A DNA stretch of 48,489 nucleotides from Lactifluus volemus (Eukaryota > Basidiomycota > Agaricomycetes > Russulales > Russulaceae): contig WTXI01000270.1 of the NCBI GenBank assembly GCA_022376515.1, forward strand, positions 1 to 48,489. The letters are read 5' to 3'. The translations under genes and the position numbers were made by a program. How positions within the stretch are numbered: the stretch's first letter is position 1; every line of letters starts with the position of its first letter. This document shows positions 22,890-35,083 of the stretch, piece by piece. The notes beneath the pieces are model-generated. The model saw only the letters and a program-made list of their open reading frames with translations, did no database searches and had not been told where the DNA came from.

Positions 22890-25800
22890 GGAACACTGGA
22901 GATTCATTTAGACCTAATCGCGCTTTAAGGACCCCGAGCAAAGCGCGCTAACTTCGATCGGGTCCGTAACGCGGTCACACTTTGCACTCCACCTACAGTG
23001 TGCTCCCAAAAATATGAGAAAGGCCCACTTTTGGCCGCAAATCCCACATATTCGTTCCAGATCGAGTTTATTCTGGAATCTTCTTGTACTTTTCCCTGAG
23101 GTATCATAGTTGATGTCTCGTGCTCCGTGAGTAAGCGCCTCGAGCGGGCCCAATATTTCGATATGAAAAAATTATAATGATGATGGCGCACCCCTTTTTC
23201 TTCCGTCGACCAAGGTTCAGACCACACGTTCGCTGTCAAAGCTAATCAAATTCGTATTCGGAGTAGTCTAATGGCAACTGAAGCTGAGCACCCATATTAA
23301 AAGTACGTAGTGTGTGACTCAACTGTCTCTCTCTGTGCTGTGTTTGTGCATATTTTGTGACAAATAATAAGGCCATGTATGGCGCGGTTAACAGTTAGCC
23401 TCTCATTCTTCCACAAAGTGGATTGATCAGTGATTAATGCGGTCTTGGCCTAACTGCGCGTCCTGTTGTAGAACTGCGCAGCAGAAATCTTGGTATTGTA
23501 TCAGACGGATTTGTCCACTATGGACGGTGTTCCTGTCATGGTCGGAATTGCCCGCTATCCGCCGGCGCCCTGGGTCCTGGCGTTCCTCGCGCTCTACTTG
23601 GGAATCGTCGTGGTTCAACTCGAGGAGCGCACGGACACGCCTCAGGCCCCACAAGGCGTCCAGTTGATAGGTTATGCGTGCTCACGAGGCTTACTATTGT
23701 TGAGCCTCATTTGATCAGCTGATTCTGTCTCGTGTTCGAGTATTAGAAACACCAAGCCCTACTGTGGCTTGTGAACCTGTGGAGCTCCTCTTATCGCGGC
23801 CAGTTAATGCTACTTTCCGCGGTTAGTCTTCTCAACGCGTAAGTTTCAGGGAGGGCCCCAAGACTAGGACACAAGGTAGACCGTGACTAAGAGCTCCCGA
23901 AATGACGTTAACGGTCGTCGCCACTATGTACTCATAAAGCCAAGCTTTTTCACGGCAACTGAGTGCCCGACCAGTGGGTGCAGTTGCAGGATTAGATAGA
24001 GAATTGCGCTGTCCCAGGCCGCTTGCACGTAAATCTATGGCATGCTCTCCCTCTGCTCTTCCGGAGAATCTGCAATCTTACAATTTATGTAAAGTGTGGG
24101 ATCGTCCTGGAATGCCCCCCCCCCCCCTTCCTACGAGATTGAGGAGAAAGTGTTACCCAGCAGTCCTCAGATCAATTCCAGGTTCGCACTACAAATGGGT
24201 CCTTCTGGCCAGGGCACACCTCGTAACCTCGTGAAGTTGGAGAAGTGGCGACAGATAAATTATCTGATGACTGGGAAACCAGAAGCATGATATTTTCAAC
24301 CATCCTCAATTTCCCCATACCTCTCCGGTCACAACCCTTTGGACCGAACGATTTGCAGCTTGCATTTTGAGGTACTAGCGGAACTCGATCTGCAAAGGTG
24401 CTTCGTTATTCGAAAGGACAACAGAACATGGGGGGAGTGAGACTCATAGTTTATAGACGACACGCGGCGCTGGTTAATATCCAGACTCCACTCGAATCGG
24501 TTCTAGGAACGGCAAATACGGGTGACCAGCGTACTTTCAGCAAAATAACAAAGCCAGCTAACACAGACTGAGATATACGGGATCCCAAACACCCCAATCC
24601 CCCGGGCTATATGTGCGTGTGGTAGTGACTATTAGTGGAAATTCTATTTGAACGAGATATGATATGGTCCAAGCATACAAAGGAAAGCCGGAAACAGCGG
24701 AGCCCCGCAACAATAACTGTCTAGATGGGGTACAAAAACGCCCAGACCCATGGGAAATCTGTACGCGCTTGGGGAAGGAGAATTGCGTACAGAGGAATCT
24801 AAACACCGTGCTGGATCGGACAAGGTGGGATGGGAAAAAAAAATGAATATGTACATGATCGGTACGGGCGCCCAGGCAGGTGTGGTGGAGTTCACGGACG
24901 TCCCCTTTTCTAGAATAATTGACAATTTTTTGAGAAAGTCTACTTCTAGTTCCCGGAGTTGGATTATTGTTTGGATAGCGGACTGGTTCGAACGTCAGTT
25001 TATAACTGGCTTGATATGACGACAGCGCCATATGCGACAAAGGTGGAGCATGCTATGCATAGGCGCCCCAGTGGAAGAACCCGGATGTATAGTATGTATT
25101 TGGGGCGTATCGATCTGGAGCGATAAAATGTCCCTGGCCAGGAAATGCGCCCTGTTCAAGTTGGCAGCTAGCTCACTGTACGCTCCGCAGATCACGCGAT
25201 CAGGTCTTACATATGACTTACATAAGCGTGGAGCCAGGTACGTGAGCGTGGATCCACGCGCAGGGATCAGTTCGCATCATGCATCTCCGTTAAAGACCAG
25301 TCCAGTCAACGCAGGGCCATAATCGCTGAGAAAAAGGTTTCATATTTCTTTTCAAGTGTCTTGGACTTTGCTTGGGAAGAGGTTCCACTCAAACGGAGTA
25401 CAGCATTGATCTGCTTTGACTTTAGGCTCACGCCATGTTGGCGGCTTCCGAGTCGTGACATCATGGCGCACAGAGAAGAGTGTGGCGCTAAGGCCCCAGG
25501 AAGGCACATAAGGCGAATACATGATATGGCACTAAGCATGCCACAGGGGTGTCATACACGCGTTTCCCAGGTGAGATTGGCGCCAGACGTGCTTCTCTTA
25601 CCGGATCTGGTCCGGAAAGTAGACGGAATGACAGAACATCAATTGTGGAGCATCTGTACAGACGACGAGCAAAATATACTTATTTAGATCAGTCAACAGG
25701 CTCGAGTTGAGGCTGTCATTTATAATGGAAGCGACCCTGACCCGACAAAATGGAGACAAAGTCACCGGACATCCCGAATAACCATAACAATGAGGATCAA

Positions 25801-26408
25801 AATTCATGCTGCGCGCTGGCCAGCACCGTACTACTAATACTTGTAACTTGCTGAATACTTACTGTGCTCTGCGTAGCGTATTGCATTGTGTGTATTAGAA
25901 TATTTTTTGAATGTGCCTGACTCACGGAGCGCTGGCCGCAAACACAGATATTGTGGAGCCTGCTTCTCGGCGTGGAGCGCGCCCAGACAGGACTTGCAGA
26001 TAAATCATTACTAGGACACGATTAGTGGGTTTAGGGACAAAAAGGAATATTCGGAACAAGCGTTTGGATAGGGTGGCTTATGGGTAATTGAAAAAACACG
26101 TTTCATCGATCGATGAAACAACTCGAGGAGAGCGGAAGTTATTGTAAAATGGATAGGAGGCCATGATGTTACCGGTTGCAATGTCAATACAAGCACGGTG
26201 GCGCAGAGGAGGACGGGGGGATGTTGGAGCGGTCGATGTGGAATTGTGGGCGATTTAGAACAAAGGGAAAGACGTCATCTCAAGGTTCAGAGGAAGGCGT
26301 GCAGAGCAGGTGTGGTTTGTTTGTTGACATTTGTTCCGGGCGGCGCCATCAGAGCAACGTGTACTGTACGCGCCAATATTCCCAACCACCTTTTTTTGCT
26401 TCTGAAAA
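22890..26408. other. Gene-poor 3.5 kb
   Basis: I see no recognisable gene. Open frames at 23427-23714 (both strands) and 24558-25040 (minus, 160 aa) carry no motif I know. A 13-base C run lies at about 24115-24127. Sequence looks like decayed intergenic DNA between two pseudogenes. Confidence 0.45.
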
Positions 26409-28680
<2,272 letters not shown>

Positions 28681-28974
28681 TGTCTTGGCGAGTTGAACGA
28701 GGTTTTGGTCCAGTCGCCTTGAGTGATGAGAGGTTGCATGCTCTTGCTAGCCTGTAACTGTGCGTGCGTGCTCGTGCTCGCATTGACATTGAAGACGCAA
28801 GGTCCAAAAACAAGGGTAACTGGGGGCTAGCGCAGGAAAAAGGAACCGGGAGTGACGGGGGGGTTAACCCTCGCATATACAATAGATCATCCCAAGATAA
28901 GCACATATATATACATATCATACACCGATCAAGTTGGCGCCTTATTCCATAGCTAGACTCATTCTACGCGGTCT

Positions 28975-29640
28975 TTACTCTCTCGCTCGATCGCTGCCCG
29001 AAATAATACCTCGTATGCCCAATGCCCCAAAACCACGCAACTCTGGGAGAATGTATGAATCTGCACAGCCGCCCTTCAAAGAGCCTCTGAACACACCTGA
29101 AAAGCAATTATGACAACTGAAATGTTGCCATGTGTCGTAGAATTCCAGAGGAAGATATTTGAGGGAATCTGGAAGGCCTATGAATGTTGCGGCAATGCTG
29201 ACCCAAGTACTTGTAAGAACATGTGTGTTAGAATCTCTTTGTTGCACGAGCATCTTACGAGTTGCCTATAAAGTTAGCGATTCAATTTGTGAGTTCTCAC
29301 CATCATTATCGTGCGGGTCAGCTCATATCCGCTATTTCCATTGCCAATAGACTCGCTCCCAGAATGCGCTCCTGCGCAGCAGGATTACCGGGTAGTGCGT
29401 CTCTTATGGCACGGAAGACTAGGGACGAGAGAATCCCCAGTAGCAGATGGCTTGTGGCAGTCTGTCTGTGAAAAAGGTGTGCAATGGTGACTTTGAACGT
29501 ACAGTTTCCCAGCTGCCGGATCGCTATGCAATGATCGCCACTAGGCTAATGACTGGCTCTTGCCGGTATCAACTCATGGTGGAACCAGGAGGTGCCAGGT
29601 GTGAACCAGATGAGCAGAGCTAAGTCTAATGCCCTGTGTG
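28975..29640 (-). pseudogene. Remnant of a small four-helix fungal membrane protein (DUF7704-like)
   Basis: On the minus strand, fragments in family order read PGTSWFHHELIP, AIRQLGN, HLLLGILSSLVFRAIRDALPGNPAAQERILGASLLAMEIADM, then VSIAATFIGLPDSLKY. They fall in more than one frame with intervening stops, so the gene is broken. The arrangement resembles small uncharacterised four-helix proteins common in Basidiomycota, DUF7704-like by my recollection. The palindrome cluster begins about 100 bp beyond its 5' end. Confidence 0.55.
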
Positions 29641-29741
29641 AAAATTTATCATGTGGGTATGATGTCATTTGTTATTGTTGTTGTTTTTGTTACTGGAATG
29701 TAGTGAGCAAATATTAGTACCAATATTAATCTTAGGTTCAA

Positions 29742-30011
29742 GTCAACATCAATTCAATGTCAAAACCAGGCTTGCACTGGGAGCTGTTGTCCCCACCAAG
29801 TTTCCCTGGATCATCATCTCCACTGCCATCATGATCACCAGGATCATTATCATGGATTCCCCCTTTTCTCTCCCATTGTCATTAACCCTGATGGAAATAA
29901 TAATCCTAGTGATCATGATGGTGGTGCCAGTGGAGGTGACAATCTAGGGAAACCTGGTGGGGACAACAGCTCCCAGTGCAAGCCTGGTTTTGACATTGAA
30001 TTGATGTTGAC
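29742..30011. repeat. Palindrome A: 69-nt inverted repeat with imperfect inner extension
   Basis: Positions 29742-29810 and 29943-30011 are inverted copies with two differences. Inside, 29811-29853 and about 29895-29942 continue the inverted similarity imperfectly, leaving a central loop of about 40 nt. Its right arm overlaps the outer arm of palindrome B. Confidence 0.88.
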
Positions 30012-30203
30012 CCTCAGGATTAAGATTAAATTGAAGGGGTAGTTTCCCATACTTGTCTCAAAGGCAAGTGTTGTCATCAGGGACTTTTATCCATATTGGA
30101 GATAATATGGATAAAAGTCCCTGATGACAACACTTGCCTTTGAGACAAGTATGGGAAACTACCCCTTCAATTTAATCTGAGTCTTAATCCTGAGGGTCAA
30201 CAT
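30004..30203. repeat. Palindrome B: perfect 73-nt arms, 6-nt loop
   Basis: Positions 30025-30097 and 30104-30176 are exact inverted copies around a 6-nt loop. The similarity extends another 21 nt on each side (30004-30024 and 30183-30203), interrupted by a 6-nt insertion at 30177-30182. Such a perfect palindrome is unstable in DNA, which suggests recent origin. Confidence 0.93.
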
Positions 30204-30211
30204 CATGATGA

Positions 30212-30706
30212 TCAACACTGTCACCAACCTGTGTGCACAGACTGGGTGAATCCATAGTATCTCCATACATCAGCAAAATGGCAAAATAGTTTCCGGGTTT
30301 CAACTGGTTTTCATTGGTTTTCAGGTTTCCGGGAACTTGGAAACCTGGAAACTCAGAAACCAGCTCATGACCCCGATGAGAAAATCAAATATTGATGGTA
30401 ACTACCTAATCAAGACTAATCCAAGTCTTAGCCGCAACGCGGCTTTGCCTTGATTAGGTAGTTACCATCCCTTATATTGATTGTCTCTCCGCTATTACAT
30501 AGTAATTACATAGGTTTCCAAGGTTTCTATTACTTGTCATTCAGACAAGTTTCCAGGAAATTGGACATAGGTTTCCAAGTTTCTGGTTTTCTGGGTTTTT
30601 TTAGGTTTTTACGGGTTTCTCAGGTGTAGAAACCCCTGGAAACCAAAATGCCAAAATACTGATGTAATGGATAAAACTCATAAAAGTACCATGGTGACAG
30701 TGTTGA
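30212..30706. mobile_element. Non-autonomous inverted-repeat element relic (candidate)
   Basis: The 14-nt stretch at 30212-30225 is exactly inverted at 30693-30706. A second, looser inverted pair of about 40 nt lies inside it (about 30258-30300 and 30631-30670, both ending in the octamer TACATCAG or its complement). The interior is crowded with GTTTCC / GGAAAC words. No coding sequence. Looks like a fold-back or MITE-type element; target-site duplications were not found. Confidence 0.5.
30394..30469. repeat. Perfect 21-nt inverted repeat inside the element
   Basis: Positions 30394-30414 and 30449-30469 are exact inverted copies. The 34-nt spacer itself contains a small GCCGC/GCGGC stem. Confidence 0.85.
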
Positions 30707-30739
30707 CACAACTGCTGTTGATGTAGTCTGCAAGAACCA

Positions 30740-31559
30740 AAAAAATTGTCCTCACCACAAGGTCAATCTCATTTACCCTCCTATGGACTCTACCTTGGCC
30801 TTTCTGACCCATCTCCTACGATGATTCAAAGGCGTCCCAGTTCTAGAACCGTGACAACGCATTGCGTCAAACGGCCGGTCTTGGCGTCCGTACAACCTTT
30901 GTTTGGCTTGCGCCCCCGTCCTCCCCCCCTCCCCCCCCCCCCCCCCCCCGATGACGCCTCAGATGACCACGCGATACGGACGGTTGGATATGCACATTGC
31001 GCGCCCGCCGCCAGCCCTGAGTCACTTCCGTTGGTCATCATCATCGCACCCCCCGTTCTCGCCCTTGCCCTCGTCTTTGTCGTTGTCTTTTTTTGTCTTT
31101 GTCTTCGTCCTCGCCTTCATCCATAGGCACAGAGACTCCTCCGCTCGTGTGCTCGCCAGCTACCGTTCCGGAGGTTATCGTCGCCCCAGTAGACATGAAC
31201 ATTCTAGGACAGGCTGTTGAGAGCCGTTCGGCGCCTAAAAAAGGTAGCGGCCACTATACCAGTCTGAAGCAAGGGCACGAGGACTGAGATCACGCTTCAA
31301 TTGGGGGACACGGCCTGTCATCTGGATGGGCCCTTTTTTGTGCCCGAACACTGCATCTCAGATGTTATATTTCTTTCGCGTTCCTATTATGTCACTCTTT
31401 TTTTTTTTTGAATTGGAGTTTATTGTCCCCGTATGAAAACGACAAGACATTAGTCTACGACACAAGGCCGGAGAAACGGGACTGAAGTAAGAGACATAAG
31501 AGACCATGTCACTCCTTTAGGAAGTTTCGGGTTTCGAGGATAAATCGGTCTTCATGCGC
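30740..31559. other. Low-complexity intergenic, no secure gene
   Basis: Includes a run of 19 C residues at 30931-30949 within a longer C-rich tract, a T/C-rich stretch at about 31070-31115 and a T run near 31398. An open frame at 30746-31126 translates to a Pro run followed by a hydrophobic stretch, but both are explained by composition. I do not call a gene. Confidence 0.45.
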
Positions 31560-31827
31560 ACCGTCATAATCGACCGTGAGGCGTGCAGCCATGACTCACC
31601 ATGATGGGTGATCCTGTTCAAGCCATTTAACATCCGCTTCACTTCACAAACCTGGTCATTATCTTTCCCAATGGGTCCCAACAGCATTGCAGTACGGTGA
31701 GACGAGTAACAAATTTGGTTTTTGACCTTCCTGTTGGGGAGTTGCGCACCGAAGCTGAACATTCCTGACTCGAATACAAATATCGTTGACGTATTAAAAG
31801 CCTAGGAGGCTTAGTGTCCCTTGAGCC

Positions 31828-33827
31828 ATGATATCCATCATCAAGCTCGACGCCAATGAATACTCAATCAAGTCGGTGACCGTCTTCAAGTCAAACAAAG
31901 CAGAAATCCTCCGTGTTTTCAATGTCGAACTAGAGGTCAATGTGTTGTATGGGTTTCGAACACACCAGCATCTGACAAATTACTTGTAGGAGGGCCAGAG
32001 TAGAATCCAAATTCGCCATCTTTCTGGTTCTATCGACACCGAATCTTGCCGTGTCACTGGTCTTGGCGATGCCCAGGTGTTCGATGTCGTCTGCTCAGTT
32101 GGCCGCTACATCGAAGAGGTCGATCCAGAGAGCACAGCTGAAGCCATTCGCAAACTCAAGTCTTTGACTGCAGAACATGTGTTTCCTTCACAGGCGGGAG
32201 ATTTCTTTGAACATCTTTTGTCCAATTCTCGCGATATGGGACCTACACGTGCCGATTTGGAAGAGGAAATACTCGAGCTTACTCGAGAAATTGATGCATT
32301 GTCATCTACTCAAGGAAGAAGCAAGGAAAAGCAAATGGAGAGGTAACAGTGGTGATCACGGCCAAGCAGGCCATCGATATTAAGCTTAGATTGACCTACC
32401 GTATGTCAAATAAAGCCATTTTTACTTGAACAACGAAGCCCTCTAACAGCTGTGCCCCATTGTAGTCTTCCGAAATGCGGCATGGACCCCGGCATACGAG
32501 CTGCATGCCACTACCGAAGCCGGCATCCCCGCGCCATCAGTATCTCTACATTACCGTTCGCGCGTGACGCAAAGCACGGGCGAAGACTGGACAGATGTGG
32601 AACTCACACTCAGCACAGCAAATATGGACCTATCCAACCAGACAATTCCTGTTCTCGGTCCCACAAAAATCAGGCCTCCTAAGTCTTTATTCGGTGAAGG
32701 GGCGAACATGTTGGCCCAACAGCACGCTCCACCCATCCGATTTGGTCAGCGGTGGCAGGAAGTCGCGCAGCTCTCTGGCATGAGTGCGGTTCAACCTCGT
32801 CGGCGTGCGGAACCTCCGCCGCTAACGAGCCAACTGGCTGGCGATATTCCTGCCATGGCCGTCCAACAGTACGCTCCACCCATCCGATTTGGTCAACAGC
32901 AAGACGTCGTGCAGGACTGGTTTATGAGTGCAGTTCAACCTCGTCGGCGTGTAGCTCCTCCGGCTCCACCTCCGCCACTAACGAGCACAGGCTGGTGATA
33001 TTCCTGCCGCGGCCGTCGAAGAGTGGGAACACGTCGACGAGAAAGTTGATGTAGCCATACAAGAGCTTACGCCGATTTGGGAGCCATCATCGGTCGTGAA
33101 CGAAAGCCCACTCGCGCTGACATATCGTGTGGAGGGCACGTCGAGCGTGCCGAGCGACGGTGTACCACACCAAGTATCCGTCGCCGTGCTCCCGTTCGAG
33201 GCAAAGATACTACACGTGACCGTGCCCAAGGCGCGACCCGTGGCGTACCTCGAGGCGAGCGTGAAGAACACGAGCGACTACCGTCTGCTCCCCGGCCCCG
33301 TCAACGCTTTCTTGGACGACTCGTTTGTATCCAGGACTGCGATCGCGGGTGGCGACATCGCGCCGGGAGACACGTTCAGCTGCACGCTCGGTGCGGATCC
33401 GGCCACGTGCATACGCTACTCACGAACCTCCAAACGTGTCGAGGAGGATACGCGCACCCGTGCGAGCGCGTTCAGCGAACAGTGGGCAGCTACGACCTAT
33501 CGCAGTCGCACGACAGTGTCGAACCGGCATCCGTTCCCTGTGCGTGCGCTTGTCCTGCGAGACGGCGTGCCGGTCTCTGAGGATGACAAACGCGTCAACG
33601 TGATCTTACGCCACCCTGCTGGGCTCGCGGACTTGAACCAGGGACAGGAGCTCAAGGTCAACGAGCAGCGGACGGTGCGGTGGTGCAAAATGGTGGATGG
33701 GAAGGGAGGTAAGAAGGAGGGTTTGTTTGAGTGGGTGTTCGAGGTCGGTGCTGGTGCGGAGGTGACGATTGAAACGGAATGGGACATCAAAGCGCCCGTC
33801 TCGCTCCGGTGGGTGGAGAGCGCGTAA
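31828..33827 (+). pseudogene. DUF4140/DUF4139 family protein, copy B (disrupted)
   Basis: Same three-exon layout as copy A: exon 1 31828-31935, exon 2 from 31990, exon 3 after the acceptor near 32466. Lesions: the coiled-coil segment is shortened by an in-frame 75-bp deletion at 32160/32161; one base is lost near 32314, which leads to a stop at about 32344; and two bases are lost near 32987, ending that frame at 32998. A 147-bp block in the linker is tandemly duplicated. The C-terminal half from about 33000 to the stop at 33827 is open, and keeps the ending that copy A has lost. So the two copies are damaged in complementary places. A protein from the 3' half alone is possible but not supported. 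Confidence 0.8.
32719..33012 (+). repeat. 147-bp internal tandem duplication
   Basis: The stretch beginning with a Gln-Tyr/His-Ala-Pro-Pro-Ile-Arg-Phe-Gly-Gln coding block recurs with a period of 147 bp (for example 32724 and 32871). Both units run through a Met-Ser-Ala-Val-Gln-Pro-Arg-Arg-Arg block and a Pro-rich block. Copy A of the gene has one, shorter unit. Confidence 0.85.
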
Positions 33828-34052
33828 TATAAGATGTTGCTAGTTTGGGGGTTAGATTTGCACAATCTCCGTCGCGTCCATGCCGCGTGTCTATGATTTT
33901 ATTTGACAGGGATGTGTCACGGGATTTCTCCATTATTGGGCAGGTCCGCTTCAAGCTTCTCGGCTCATATATAGTACGATCAAGTCAGACATGGTCTACG
34001 TTGGATGATATAGAACCGCGCCAACATGGTTCTCTACATGCAATCATAAATT

Positions 34053-34738
34053 TTACGATGCGATACCAAATCTGTACGTCCCAACATCCTGCCACTTTCT
34101 AACCTCATTCGAAGGATGGATGTACTCTACTAACTTCAGGCCAACAGCCTGACCCCGAAGCCTACCTTCGTGCCTGATCCGATGATAATGTTCTTGCGCT
34201 TTCGTCGTCGAGACGCGTCCATGCAAAGTGATGTGAGGGCAGTATGATGGACCCCCCTCCTGTTGGTGACCCCGAGTCGGAATAATACCGAATGGCTGCC
34301 ACCTGGGCGTACGCAACCCCCAACATAAAGCCCCAATGTTATAACCAAAAAAAACAAACCATAGGTAGGAGAGTATTCTAGGGCGTACCGTTCAGTCAGA
34401 TCCTTTCTAAGACCACCAAGTTTATGGCTATCCACAACCATGACAACTGTTTTCTCCCACTGACACAATGGTCCGATCATGAATGAGAAGGGTTTCCTCT
34501 GGGCGCAAGTCATCCTCAATGTTCTTTGGATGGGTTCCAGTCGAGAAGATGGCACAGCGAGTCGGGTGAACACACTGATATGAACAGTGTCCCTATATGG
34601 TGGTTTTGGTGGGTAGTGGGTCGTAAGAAGGTTCTGGAGAAAGGTGTGACAGGCATCTTCTGCCCAGAGGAGCATTAGAGCCATCATTCGAGTAGCTCCA
34701 ACAGCAGCCGGAGTCGAAAGAATGGTGCTCTTAGACAT
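34053..34738 (-). CDS. 2'-5' RNA ligase-like 2H phosphoesterase
   Basis: Two exons (34738-34389 and 34302-34053) join in frame to 199 aa, the usual size of this superfamily. The two catalytic H-x-[S/T] motifs are present: His53-Ile-Ser55 in the block VHISVF and His140-Ile-Thr142 in the block PHITLH. They are followed by VGLKLVEYI and a final RFGI strand. Between them are KPFSFMIGP and LGGLRKDLTERW, typical of the first lobe. 2H enzymes act on 2',3'-cyclic phosphates or 2'-5' linkages in RNA; the actual substrate is unknown. It is convergent with DUF4139 copy B, 225 bp apart. An upstream in-frame ATG at 34759 would add seven residues. The 3' exon is what was duplicated to 18300-18595. Confidence 0.78.
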
Positions 34739-35083
34739 AGTTCTCTGCGGTACCGACAACTCGATGGACGCGCGGCTTTAGGGTGTGGGGCATGAGAGAA
34801 GGATCAGGCTGCGCGCCCACGCGAAACTCGCGTGGAAATGGAAAGGGGTGAAACTAGCGAATGCATAGAGACAAGGTATAGGAAGTACTGCGAGAGACGT
34901 AACACATAAATGCAAAAAAAAAAAAAAAGATGCCTGGCAATGTAAGTGGTGTATGTTTGTTTTGCATAATGATGTGATGTAGGCTCAGAAATTCAAAGCG
35001 AAAGCACTGCTCGTCCATGTTTGTGGCTAACGCCAAAATGCATCAAAAAAAAAAAAAAACTAAGAAAAATGATAAAGATCAAG
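34739..35083. other. Spacer between 2H gene and kinase gene
   Basis: Holds the promoter of the 2H gene and the 3' flank of the kinase gene. Two A runs (34914-34928 and about 35045-35059) are the only notable features; on the minus strand they are T runs downstream of the kinase stop. Confidence 0.5.

Larger units (their letters stand above)
31560..34345. repeat. Segmental duplication, copy B (~2.8 kb)
   Basis: Direct repeat of 15780-18595. Copy B includes the last exon of the complete 2H-phosphoesterase gene, whose first exon lies outside the repeat. This makes copy B the likelier original context for that gene. Relative to copy A, this copy has a 75-bp deletion, a 147-bp internal tandem duplication and small indels. 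Confidence 0.9.

Noticed and set aside
23427..23714. Overlapping frames on both strands, one with a hydrophobic stretch
   Set aside because: No family match, no supporting splice sites; left as unassigned.
24558..25040. 160-aa minus-strand open frame
   Set aside because: No recognisable domain, no splice-linked neighbours, surrounded by decayed sequence.
30931..30949. CRISPR-like or regulatory repeat
   Set aside because: A simple 19-base C run; no repeat-spacer structure, and the genome is eukaryotic.
30746..31126. 126-aa plus-strand frame with Pro run and hydrophobic end
   Set aside because: The Pro run is a C homopolymer and the hydrophobic part a T/C-rich tract; composition explains both.
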